DNA of 64,000 nucleotides from Bin94 sp965215535 (GTDB lineage: Bacteria > Gemmatimonadota > Gemmatimonadetes > Longimicrobiales > Gaopeijiaceae), in assembly GCA_965215535.1 (NCBI GenBank), contig OZ244063.1, positions 1,426,001 to 1,490,000 on the forward strand. The letters run 5' to 3'. Positions 7,369 through 15,526 of the stretch are shown here, in pieces. The notes beneath the pieces are model-generated. The model had not been told where the DNA came from. It saw nothing but the letters and a program-made list of their open reading frames with translations, and searched no databases. A program made the position numbers and the translations under genes. The number at the start of each line of letters is the position of its first letter. The stretch's first letter is position 1.

Positions 7369-10368
7369 ATGACCACAGACACAACCGAACGCGGTCTTGA
7401 ACGCCTGATCTGCGAGGAGTTGACCGGCGATCCCTGCGATCCTCCGGCGAGCGGAACGGTCGGGGAGCCTTCTCCCGGATACGGCGGCGTCGGCTGGTCT
7501 CCCGGCAACGGTCGCGATTACGACCGCGAGCACTGCGTCGATCTGGTTCAGCTCCGCACCTTTCTTCACGCCACACAACCCGAGTCCGGCACCGCCCTCC
7601 AACTCCTGGAAAACGGCCCGACGCGCCGCAAGTTCCTGATCCGGCTGCAACGCGAAATCGACAAGCGCGGCACGATCGACGTGCTGCGGCGCGGCGTCAG
7701 GCACGGCCCTCACAATCTGGAACTCTTCCACGGCACCCCGTCGGCGGGGAACGAACGGGCCAGACGACTCTTCGAGCTGAACCGCTTCACGGTCGTTCGC
7801 CAGTTGCGCTACAGCCGGAACGAGGCGCAGCGCGCGCTCGACATCGCGCTCTTCGTCAACGGACTGCCCCTCTTCACCCTCGAGCTCAAGAACAACCTCA
7901 CGAAGCAGACGGTCCACGACGCCATCCGGCAGTACGAGAAGGATCGCGACCCGCGGGAGCCGCTCTTTCGGCTGGGGCGCTGCGTGGCGCACTTCGCGGT
8001 GGACGAGAGCGAGGTCCACTTCTGCACCCGCCTGATGGGCAAGGCTTCATGGTTCCTGCCCTTCAATCGGGGCTGGAATCAGGGAGCGGGCAACCCGCCC
8101 AACCCGAAGGGTCTCAAGACCGCATATCTGTGGCGCGAGGTGCTGGCCCGGGAGAGCCTGACGGACATCATCGAGAACTATGCCCAGTTGCTGGAGAACA
8201 AGGACGCGAAGACGGGCGGCAAGAAGCGGACGCAGATCTGGCCGCGCTATCAGCAACTGGACGCGGTGCGCCGCCTCCTGGCTCATGCGGCGAAGCACGG
8301 AGCCGGGAAGCGGTACCTGATCCAGCACTCGGCAGGCAGCGGCAAGAGTTTCTCGATCGCGTGGCTGGCGCACCAGATGATCGCCCTGACGAGGAACGGC
8401 AAAACCGTCTTCGATTCGATCGTCGTGGTCACCGACCGCCGGATCCTGGACCGCCAGATCCGGGACACGATCAGACAGTACGCGCAGGTGAAGGCCACGG
8501 TCGGACACGCCGAGCGGGCCGGCGATCTTCGGCGGTTCATCGAGCAGGGCCGGAAGATCATCGTCACGACGATCCAGAAGTTCCCCTTCATCCTCGACGA
8601 GATCGGGAGCGGACACCGCGGTCGCAACTTCGCGATCATCATCGACGAGGCCCATTCGAGCCAGGGCGGCAAGGCAGCCGGCGCGATGGCGGGCGCGCTC
8701 GGTGAGGCGGGGGATGACGACGGGCACGAGAGCTACGAAGACCGGATCAATCGCGAGATCGAATCCCGGAAGATGCTCGCCAACGCCAGCTACTTCGCCT
8801 TCACGGCCACGCCCAAGAACAGGACGCTGGAGCTCTTTGGAAGCCCGGACCCTCGGAGCGACGGCACGGTTCGGCGCCTTCCGTTCCACAGCTACAGCAT
8901 GAAGCAGGCGATCCAGGAGGGATTCATCCTGGACGTACTTGAACACTACACGCCGGTCGAGAGCTACTACCGGCTGGCCAAGACGGTCGCGGACGATCCC
9001 GAGTACGATATCCGAAAGGCCGGCAAGAAGCTCCGGCGCTACGTCGAGGGCCACGAGCACGCGATCCGGCTCAAGGCCGAGATCATGGCCGACCACTTCC
9101 ACCAGCAGGTGATTGGCCAGCGAAAGATCGGCGGCAAGGCGCGGGCGATGGTGGTCGCGAACGGGATCGAGCGGGCGATTCAGTACTACCGCGCCATCCG
9201 CGACTACCTGACGGAGCGGAAGAGACCCTACAAGGCGCTCATCGCCTTCTCGGGCGAGCACGAGTATGGCGGAGAGCGGATAAGCGAGACCAGCCTGAAT
9301 GGCCTCCCCTCGTCAAGGATTGCCGAGAGCTTCCGGGAAGACCCATATCGGCTCCTGATCTGCGCCGACAAGTTCCAGACCGGCTACGACGAGCCACTGC
9401 TGCACACCATGTACGTGGACAAGACGCTCTCGGGGATCAGGACGGTCCAGACGCTGTCACGGCTCAACCGGTCGCACCCGGAGAAGCACGACGTGTTCGT
9501 GCTCGACTTCCTGAACGACGCCGAGACCATCGCGAAGTCCTTCTCGGACTACTACCGGACCACGATTCTGTCTGACGAGACCGACCCGAACCGCCTCCAC
9601 GACTTGCAAGCCGATCTTGACGGCGCGCAGCTCTACTCTCCCGAAGAGGTCCGGGCGTTCGCGAAGCTGTACCTGGACGGCGCGGACCGCGGACGGCTCG
9701 ATCCCATCCTCGACCGGTGCGTTGCGGCGTACCTCGACGATCTGGACGAGGACGGGCAGATCCGGTTCAAGAGCCGGGCCAGGGCATTCACGCGCGCCTA
9801 CGCCTTCCTGTCCTCGATTCTCTCCTACAGGAACATGGGCTGGGAGGAGCGCTCGATCTTCCTGAACTTCCTGATCCCGAAGCTGCCCGCGCCCGCCGAG
9901 GAGGATCTGTCGAAGGGCATCCTCGAGAGGATCGACATGGACAGCTACCGCGTTGAGAAGCGCCGAATGCGCGCGATCATCCTCGATGACAAGGACGCCG
10001 AGATCGATCCGGTCCAGACGGGCGGGGGCGGCGGCAGGGCCGAGATCGAGATCGACCGGCTGTCCGCGATCATCAGGGAGTTCAACGACCTGTTCGGCGG
10101 AATCGAGTGGGGAGACCCCGACCGGGTCGTTCGGATGTCCACCGAGGACATCCCGGCCACCGTTGCGAAAGACGACAAATTCAGAAACGCGCGCCGGAAC
10201 TCCGACAGGGACAATGCCCGCGTCGAGTCCGACAAGGCGACGGAGCGGGCGATGTTCGGAATCATGAACGACGACGCCCGGTTCTACAAGGAGTTCTCCG
10301 ACAACCCGGACTTCAGGCGGTGGGTGATGCAAACGGCGTTTCGGCTGGCCTACGAAGCGACGGATTGA
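7369..10368 (+). CDS. hsdR: Type I restriction endonuclease subunit HsdR
   Basis: This 999-residue protein is the DNA-translocating and cleaving subunit of the type I complex. The N-terminal nuclease domain shows ALDIALFVNGLPLFTLELKN, containing the D...ExK motif. The helicase part shows Walker A SAGSGKS, the DEAH box IIDEAHSSQ, FAFTATPKN, and a later RTVQTLSRLNR segment. The C-terminal helical domain, which docks on HsdM, follows. The ATG at 7369 is chosen because it begins MTTDTTERGLE, as in relatives; the frame is also open to 7282, but that part overlaps the vapC remnant. The gene is complete, so the locus could encode a working enzyme if hsdM is whole upstream. Confidence 0.93.
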   Translation: MTTDTTERGLERLICEELTGDPCDPPASGTVGEPSPGYGGVGWSPGNGRDYDREHCVDLVQLRTFLHATQPESGTALQLLENGPTRRKFLIRLQREIDKRGTIDVLRRGVRHGPHNLELFHGTPSAGNERARRLFELNRFTVVRQLRYSRNEAQRALDIALFVNGLPLFTLELKNNLTKQTVHDAIRQYEKDRDPREPLFRLGRCVAHFAVDESEVHFCTRLMGKASWFLPFNRGWNQGAGNPPNPKGLKTAYLWREVLARESLTDIIENYAQLLENKDAKTGGKKRTQIWPRYQQLDAVRRLLAHAAKHGAGKRYLIQHSAGSGKSFSIAWLAHQMIALTRNGKTVFDSIVVVTDRRILDRQIRDTIRQYAQVKATVGHAERAGDLRRFIEQGRKIIVTTIQKFPFILDEIGSGHRGRNFAIIIDEAHSSQGGKAAGAMAGALGEAGDDDGHESYEDRINREIESRKMLANASYFAFTATPKNRTLELFGSPDPRSDGTVRRLPFHSYSMKQAIQEGFILDVLEHYTPVESYYRLAKTVADDPEYDIRKAGKKLRRYVEGHEHAIRLKAEIMADHFHQQVIGQRKIGGKARAMVVANGIERAIQYYRAIRDYLTERKRPYKALIAFSGEHEYGGERISETSLNGLPSSRIAESFREDPYRLLICADKFQTGYDEPLLHTMYVDKTLSGIRTVQTLSRLNRSHPEKHDVFVLDFLNDAETIAKSFSDYYRTTILSDETDPNRLHDLQADLDGAQLYSPEEVRAFAKLYLDGADRGRLDPILDRCVAAYLDDLDEDGQIRFKSRARAFTRAYAFLSSILSYRNMGWEERSIFLNFLIPKLPAPAEEDLSKGILERIDMDSYRVEKRRMRAIILDDKDAEIDPVQTGGGGGRAEIEIDRLSAIIREFNDLFGGIEWGDPDRVVRMSTEDIPATVAKDDKFRNARRNSDRDNARVESDKATERAMFGIMNDDARFYKEFSDNPDFRRWVMQTAFRLAYEATD

Positions 10369-10435
10369 CGCGCCCCTGAACACCGTCGGCGAAAGCAAAC
10401 GAAGCCAACGGGCTGGACCGGTTGAAGGCGCCATA

Positions 10436-10478
10436 GACATGCATCCGAGACGCGACTGGCGGCGCGTGGACGGAGCCG
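10436..10478 (+). repeat. 43-bp direct repeat flanking the ATPase/TOPRIM cassette, left copy
   Basis: The stretch beginning GACATGCATCCGAGACGCG matches 12986-13028 in 42 of 43 positions. The two copies are in the same orientation, about 2.55 kb apart, and enclose the AAA/DUF3226 pair and two gene remnants. It could be an attachment-like or recombination repeat, or a dispersed repeat. Confidence 0.8.
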
Positions 10479-10565
10479 GGATTCCCGCTTGTCCCCTGTT
10501 CGAAGCTCTGCGCCGCCACGGCTACGATTTGGGGCCGGACGCTTTCGCGAAGGGAGCTTGATTCC

Positions 10566-10812
10566 ACTCGCGGTGGCCCACACCGGCGAGTTGCGATTGA
10601 TCGAGGTGAAAGAGAGGATCGCCACGCCGAGCGGGAGTATCCTGCTGACGCCGAGCGGGTGGCGCGTGGCCGAGGACCGTCGCGACTTGCTATTGGCTAT
10701 CCATGGTGACGACTTGCGCGGCGAAGCCGGTGTTGCGGGAACCGGATCGCGATCCCGACTTGATCAGAAGGAGGTGGTAGGGCAGCATTGCTGGCTGAAC
10801 GTGGCACACTGA
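10566..10812 (+). pseudogene. Remnant of a DUF3883 (nuclease-like) protein C-terminus
   Basis: The frame through 10566-10685 reads HTGELRLIEVKERIATPSG and LLTPSGWRVAEDRRDL, matching the EVK core of DUF3883 domains. The next frame supplies YWLSMVTTCAAKPVL, and the first frame then resumes with KEVVGQHCWLNVAH before the TGA at 10812. Two compensating frameshifts and the lack of an N-terminus show a decayed 3' fragment. DUF3883 usually forms the C-terminus of large helicase or defence proteins. It sits just inside the left 43-bp repeat. Confidence 0.65.
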
Positions 10813-11016
10813 GTGGGAACGGGGGTTGCGAGGGGATTTCGGCGAGGGGATTTCGGGGTTGCGCGTTGATCTGGACTGGGTATATTGGTTGGATGGATAC
10901 GAGGGTTCTGGCTCATGAGAGTGGACGAATGGATCGTATGGCTTGTGGCGTGGCGACAACGGACGGCGGGCTTGGATGCTTGGTCGGGCACGCAGTGGCG
11001 AGGCGGTAGCCAGACC

Positions 11017-12078
11017 GTGTTTACTTCGCTCAAGGTGTCGGGCTATCGCAGACTCAAGTCGTTGGAAGTCGAGCAGCTGGGACGCGTGAATTTGGTTGCT
11101 GGCCGGAACAACACGGGGAAGACGAGTCTGCTGGAGGCGGTGTTCCTGCTGGCGCACGGGGGAAGTGCCCATGCGGCGATCAATGGAAATGTGTTGCGGG
11201 GAGGATTGGCGGGCGGCACGGGCACGGTAGAGGACGTGTGGGCACTGTGGAGACCTCTATTCTCCGACCTCGATTTATCGCAGACAGTGTCGATCTTAGG
11301 CGATCACGCCGCTCACGGGTCGCTCCACCTAAAGATTGAGCCCCGTTATTCAGGTAAGGTCGAAAGGGCGTCGACGAGTCGTGATACGCGTCCTGGAGCC
11401 CGAGGCGCGCCCGAGTTGCATTTCGCACTGACCGTGCCAGCCTACAAAGAACAACCCTCCAGAACGATCCGAAGCCACGCCTCGTTCGGTGAAGGCGGTG
11501 CGAACGTTGAGGTCAAGGGCGATCCGCTAGTGGCTCCATGCGTCATTCTCAAATCTTGCGTTGACAACCCACCGGATGACGCTAAGCGCTTGGGGTTTCT
11601 GCGGGTCAGGAAGCAAGCCGGGCTCGTCGTGGAGGCGTTGCAGATCGTCGAGCCCAGGTTGAAGTCGTTGGATGGGTTCCCCGGCCCGGGAGGGCATATG
11701 CTGTGGGGGGATATCGGGTTGTCCGAGCAGATCCCCCTTGCGATGTTGGGAGACGGAGTTAACCGCTTGGCCAGATTGGTGCTGGCCATAGCGCACGACA
11801 GTGGGCTCGTTGTGCTGGTGGACGAGATCGAGAACGGCTTTCACCACTCGGTTCTCGAAAAAGTCTGGAAGGCCATCTACACGACGGCGGAGCAATTCGA
11901 TACCCAGATCATCGCAACGACCCACAGCTACGAGGCGATAGTCGCCGCCTACCGCACGTTGCACGAGCACGACTTCGTACTGCACAGACTCGATGCCGAC
12001 GATGATGGAGTCAGGTGTACCACGTACGACTCGGAGTCTATCGAGGGTGCGATTGAGCACGGCCTCGAGCTTCGGTAG
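11017..12078 (+). CDS. AAA (AAA_15/OLD-like) ATPase of a two-gene defence-like cassette
   Basis: This protein of about 353 residues has an ABC/SMC-type ATPase fold. Walker A GRNNTGKT is at residues 29-36, and Walker B VVLVDEIENG has catalytic residues near D269-E270. An H-loop IIATTHSYE follows. The GTG at 11017 starts VFTSLKVSGYRRLKSLEVEQLG, the normal N-terminus of OLD/RecF-like ATPases. An ATG at 10915 would add a tail without homology. The 3' end lies 9 bp from a TOPRIM-like DUF3226 gene. ATPase-TOPRIM gene pairs of this kind include OLD, Gabija and PARIS anti-phage systems. The pair is likely a toxin or nuclease controlled by phage sensing, which is inferred. Confidence 0.82.
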   Translation: MFTSLKVSGYRRLKSLEVEQLGRVNLVAGRNNTGKTSLLEAVFLLAHGGSAHAAINGNVLRGGLAGGTGTVEDVWALWRPLFSDLDLSQTVSILGDHAAHGSLHLKIEPRYSGKVERASTSRDTRPGARGAPELHFALTVPAYKEQPSRTIRSHASFGEGGANVEVKGDPLVAPCVILKSCVDNPPDDAKRLGFLRVRKQAGLVVEALQIVEPRLKSLDGFPGPGGHMLWGDIGLSEQIPLAMLGDGVNRLARLVLAIAHDSGLVVLVDEIENGFHHSVLEKVWKAIYTTAEQFDTQIIATTHSYEAIVAAYRTLHEHDFVLHRLDADDDGVRCTTYDSESIEGAIEHGLELR

Positions 12079-12087
12079 CGGCTCGCC

Positions 12088-12732
12088 ATGCCTGGCAAAG
12101 ACCCGGTCGAAACTAAACTTCAGCCCTCGGCGATCGAGGAGCCCATCCAACTCTTGGTTGAAGGCAAGGATGACCAAAACTTCTTCCGGGCGCTACTCCA
12201 GAATATGAATTGCCAAGGCGTTCAGGTGCAGACTTATGATGGGGGCGATAAATTGCGGGGGTTCTTGTCCGCCTTCGTTAGGATGTCCGGCTTTTCCGAC
12301 GTGACCGCGATTGGAATTGTCCGAGATGCCGAAAAGAATCCTGCAAGCGATGCCCTCGCCAGCGTGCGCGGTGCTCTTGAAAACGCAGGACTGCCCGCTC
12401 CAAGCATGTCCAAAACAGTCGCTGATGGTCCCCCACGCGTATCGGTGCTAATTCTTCCCGACGGAACGAACCAGGGAATGCTGGAGTCGCTGCTTGGCGA
12501 GACCGTGAAGGGAACGCCGATTGCCGATTGTATCGACGAGTTCCTGCAATGCGCCGAGCGCGCATGCGAATCCGAAATCAAGCGACCTGAGAAGGCATTT
12601 GTCCATGCCTTCCTAGCAACGCGACCAGACCCTCACGTCTCTGTGGGTGTGGCCGCACAGAAGGGATATTGGGCTCTCGATCATCCGGCTCTGGGGGAAG
12701 TGCGGTCGTTCTTGTCGGATCTCGTACAATAA
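12088..12732 (+). CDS. DUF3226 (TOPRIM-like) protein, partner of the AAA ATPase
   Basis: This 214-residue protein shows the TOPRIM-type acidic motifs: LLVEGKDDQNFF near residue 24, then IGIVRDAEKNP, and later VLILPDGTNQGMLE. These are the landmarks of DUF3226. The usual DxD of TOPRIM domains appears here as DAE. The C-terminal part (HVSVGVAAQKGYWALDH) resembles the conserved end of the family. It starts 9 bp after the AAA ATPase and on the same strand, so the two are probably co-transcribed. By analogy with AriA-AriB and OLD proteins it may be the nuclease or effector. The family call is firm and the effector role is inferred. Confidence 0.8.
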   Translation: MPGKDPVETKLQPSAIEEPIQLLVEGKDDQNFFRALLQNMNCQGVQVQTYDGGDKLRGFLSAFVRMSGFSDVTAIGIVRDAEKNPASDALASVRGALENAGLPAPSMSKTVADGPPRVSVLILPDGTNQGMLESLLGETVKGTPIADCIDEFLQCAERACESEIKRPEKAFVHAFLATRPDPHVSVGVAAQKGYWALDHPALGEVRSFLSDLVQ

Positions 12733-12792
12733 CGCTGACCAGCCGGTCGAAAGAGCGTCGGGCCATGACCGTCCGGGCGACTTCCAACACCG

Positions 12793-12940
12793 GTGGGATC
12801 GTGGATCAGAGCGATCCTTGCCGAGATCATCCGGCTCGTCGTCGCGGTAGCGCATTCTGGAGAAATCATCCCATTCGGGTCTGCGGCACGGGGCGCAAGG
12901 CGACATGGATCTGCTGGTGGTGAGGAGCGGAGTGCACCTG
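12793..12940 (+). pseudogene. Remnant of an MNT-type nucleotidyltransferase (antitoxin-like)
   Basis: One frame gives ILAEIIRLVVAVAHSGEIIPFGSAARGARR, with the FGSxARG motif of minimal nucleotidyltransferases. The expected D.DLLVV segment (MDLLVVRS, from 12904) lies in another frame. At least one frameshift therefore breaks the catalytic GSx..DxD pair. MNT proteins usually form HEPN-MNT toxin-antitoxin pairs. No HEPN gene remains next to it. Confidence 0.6.
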
Positions 12941-12985
12941 TTGACCCCAAAGGTCGATCTTTGGGTCGCCGGGGACGATCCACGG

Positions 12986-13028
12986 GACATGCATCCGAGA
13001 CGCGACTGGCGGCGCGTGGATGGAGCCG
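12986..13028 (+). repeat. 43-bp direct repeat flanking the ATPase/TOPRIM cassette, right copy
   Basis: Right copy of the repeat at 10436-10478, one mismatch. It ends within the first codons of the integrase fragment. Confidence 0.8.
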
Positions 13029-13214
13029 AAGCCGGGCTGGGGCTGGCACTCGCTGATGCGGAAGTTCGCGACCGACCTCATGGACCAACCGCTCAAGGTG
13101 TTCTGCGATCTCGGGGGTTGGAAGACGGCGAAGACGGTCCTACGTTGCTACCAGCAAGCCGACGAGGGACAACTCAGGAAGGCGCTGGACGCTCGCCGCC
13201 GGGCGCGCACCTGA
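13020..13214 (+). pseudogene. C-terminal fragment of a tyrosine integrase
   Basis: The 64-codon frame reads GWGWHSLMRKFATDLMDQPLK, then LGGWKTAKTVLRCYQQADEGQLRKALDARR. This matches the end of phage-type tyrosine recombinases, including the nucleophile Tyr in RCYQQ and the LGGW motif. The Arg expected in HSLRR is Met here (HSLMR), and the whole N-terminal and first catalytic part is absent. It is a dead remnant, but it marks past integration at this spot beside ruvB. Confidence 0.75.
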
Positions 13215-13368
13215 AGTCGCAAACAGCGGGAATCAACCAGAGGGAATGAGACCCCGACACGCATGCAACCACATCACCGCAACCAGATGTAAACCTGCCG
13301 CCCGCTGCTGGCCCGGCGCGCCGCCACGCGCTGAAAGTGGCCTTCGGGGCTGATTTTCCAATTTCATA

Positions 13369-13398
13369 ATGACACTGACTATACACTGATTATATACT
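13369..13398 (+). promoter_or_regulatory. Probable sigma-70-type promoter of the ruvB operon
   Basis: ATGACA at 13369-13374 and TATACT at 13393-13398 are separated by 18 bp in an AT-rich patch within GC-rich DNA. The predicted start would lie about 10 bp before the ruvB ATG, giving a very short leader. Confidence 0.5.
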
Positions 13399-13415
13399 GA
13401 CGAAATATCTTGACC

Positions 13416-14465
13416 ATGGCCCGACGCACCGAAATCACGACCCCGGACGCGCTCCCGCAGGAGGCACGCTCGGAGTTCACGCTGCGGCCGCAGCGGCTGA
13501 CCGACTTTATCGGGCAGGAGGGAGTCAAGCGGGGGCTGGCGATCTCGATCGAAGCGGCCCAGGCGCGCGCCGAACCCCTTGATCACATCCTCTTTCATGG
13601 TCCGCCGGGGCTGGGCAAGACGACCCTGGCCGCACTCCTGGCGCGCGAGATGTCGTCCGGCATTACGACCACCTCCGGCCCCGTGCTCGAAAAACCCGCC
13701 GATCTGGTGGGGGCGCTTACCAACCTTCAACGCGGCGACATTCTCTTTATCGACGAGATCCACCGCCTGCGACCGGTCATCGAGGAGTTCCTCTACCCCG
13801 CCATGGAGGACTTTCGCGTCGAGGTGCGGCTCTCCGACGGCCCCCGCGCCCAGTCGGTCACCATGTCGGTGGAGCCCTTCACCCTGGTGGGCGCCACCAC
13901 CCGCTTCGGCCTCCTCACGGCTCCCATGCGCGCGCGCTTCGGCATCACCGAACGGCTCGATTTCTATCCGCCCGCCGATCTGGCCGCCATCGTTGCGCGA
14001 AGCGCCGGTCTGCTTGACGTCGAAGCCACCCCCGAGGGTGCCCGCGCACTCGCCGAACGCGCCCGAGGAACCCCCCGAGTGGCCAACCGGCTGTTGAAGC
14101 GGGTGCGCGATTTTGCCCAGGTGCGCGCCGATGGCATTCTGAATGCCGATGTGGTGGCGCGCGCGCTGGAGCTTCTGGGAGTGGACGAGCGCGGCCTCGA
14201 CGCCATGGACGCCCGCATTCTGGAGGCGATCGCCGTGCGCTTTGCGGGGGGTCCGGTGGGGTTGAACTCGCTGGCGGTGGCGCTCGGCGAAGATCCGGGC
14301 ACCCTCGAAGAGGTCTATGAACCCTTCCTGATTCAGCAGGGGCTGATGATGCGCGGTCCGCGCGGCCGGGTGGCGACCGCAAAGTCGTACGAAGTGCTGG
14401 GATTGCCGGCTCCCGAGCGCAAGGACGATGCTGAGGGTGCGGAGCTGCCGGGACTCTTCGGGTGA
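13416..14465 (+). CDS. ruvB: Holliday junction branch migration helicase RuvB
   Basis: RuvB is the AAA+ motor that drives Holliday-junction migration with RuvA. The 349-residue product starts MARRTEITTPDA and shows TDFIGQ, Walker A HGPPGLGKTT, Walker B ILFIDEIHRL, sensor ATTRFGLLTAPMRARFG, and the C-terminal winged-helix region ending near LPGLFG. The ATG at 13416 is preferred to the TTG two codons earlier. ruvA and ruvC are not beside it. The gene is first in a coupled block, overlapping queA by 4 bp, and a good promoter lies just upstream. Confidence 0.97.
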   Translation: MARRTEITTPDALPQEARSEFTLRPQRLTDFIGQEGVKRGLAISIEAAQARAEPLDHILFHGPPGLGKTTLAALLAREMSSGITTTSGPVLEKPADLVGALTNLQRGDILFIDEIHRLRPVIEEFLYPAMEDFRVEVRLSDGPRAQSVTMSVEPFTLVGATTRFGLLTAPMRARFGITERLDFYPPADLAAIVARSAGLLDVEATPEGARALAERARGTPRVANRLLKRVRDFAQVRADGILNADVVARALELLGVDERGLDAMDARILEAIAVRFAGGPVGLNSLAVALGEDPGTLEEVYEPFLIQQGLMMRGPRGRVATAKSYEVLGLPAPERKDDAEGAELPGLFG

Positions 14466-15526
14466 GCGCGCTCGCGACATCGGATTTCGACTACGCGCTG
14501 CCCGCCGAGCGGATTGCGCGCTACCCGGCCCACCGCCGCAGCGATGCCCGGCTTCTGGTTCTGGAGCGCGGCAGCGGGCGGATCTCCCACCGCCGTATTC
14601 GCGATCTGCCCGCGCTGATGCACTCCGGCGACCTTCTGGTGGTGAATGACACGCGCGTCTTTCCGGCGAGGCTGATCGGGCGCAAGCCCACCGGCGCCCC
14701 CGGCGAGGTTTTGCTCCTTGCACCCGCCGCAGACGCCGACGACCGGGTCTGGGAGGCCCTGGTGCGCCCCGGGGGCAAGCTCGGACCGGGGCGGGTGCTC
14801 GAGATCGCGCCTCCGGAACCGCAGAGTGAACGATTGGCGGTGCGGATCCTCTCGGTCTGCGACGATGGCCGCCGCACCGTGCGCCTGGAGAGCAACCTTG
14901 CACCCGCAGAGGCGATTGCCCGCTTCGGACGGGTGCCGCTGCCGCCCTACCTGAACCGCGAGGCCGAGCCGCTCGACCGCGAGCGCTACCAGACGGTCTA
15001 TGCGCGCGAGGATGGCTCGGTGGCCGCGCCGACCGCCGGGCTGCACTTCACGCCGGAGCTGCTGGAACGGATCGGGAACGGGGGTGTGGAGCACGCGGCG
15101 CTGACTCTGCACGTCGGGGTGGGGACCTTCCGGCCGGTCGAGGTCGAGGACCCCGCCGCGCACCCCATGGAGAGCGAACGCTACACCATTCCGGCGGAGG
15201 CTGCGGCTGCATGGAGGCGCTGCCGCGCGGGGGGCGGGCGGGTGTGGGCGGTGGGAACGACCGTGGTGCGCACCCTGGAGACGGCGGCGGCCGCGCGGGG
15301 CGAGGTGGAGGCCGGGGCGGGGCGGACCGGGCTCTTCATTCGTCCCCCCTTTGCGTTTCGCGCAGTGGACTGCCTGCTGACCAACTTCCACCTTCCCCGC
15401 TCCACCCTTCTGATGCTGGTCTCGGCCTTTGCCGGAATCGAACCGGTGCGGGCCGCCTACCGCGAGGCGATCGCGCGCGGCTACCGCTTTCACTCCTACG
15501 GCGACGCCATGGCGCTGATCCCATGA
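14462..15526 (+). CDS. queA: S-adenosylmethionine:tRNA ribosyltransferase-isomerase QueA
   Basis: QueA transfers the ribosyl part of SAM to preQ1-tRNA to form epoxyqueuosine, the step after Tgt in queuosine synthesis. The 354-residue protein starts at a GTG that overlaps the ruvB stop. It contains the family blocks FDYALPAERIARYP, VVNDTRVFPARL, TAGLHFTPELL, HVGVGTFRPV, TVVRTLE and LTNFHLPRSTLLMLVSAF. It is followed by tgt with an ATGA overlap, so the two queuosine enzymes are coupled. Length and motifs indicate a complete gene. Confidence 0.96.
   Translation: MSALATSDFDYALPAERIARYPAHRRSDARLLVLERGSGRISHRRIRDLPALMHSGDLLVVNDTRVFPARLIGRKPTGAPGEVLLLAPAADADDRVWEALVRPGGKLGPGRVLEIAPPEPQSERLAVRILSVCDDGRRTVRLESNLAPAEAIARFGRVPLPPYLNREAEPLDRERYQTVYAREDGSVAAPTAGLHFTPELLERIGNGGVEHAALTLHVGVGTFRPVEVEDPAAHPMESERYTIPAEAAAAWRRCRAGGGRVWAVGTTVVRTLETAAAARGEVEAGAGRTGLFIRPPFAFRAVDCLLTNFHLPRSTLLMLVSAFAGIEPVRAAYREAIARGYRFHSYGDAMALIP

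Noticed and set aside
12986..13028. True phage attachment site
   Set aside because: No tRNA or intact integrase borders the repeats; kept only as a direct repeat.
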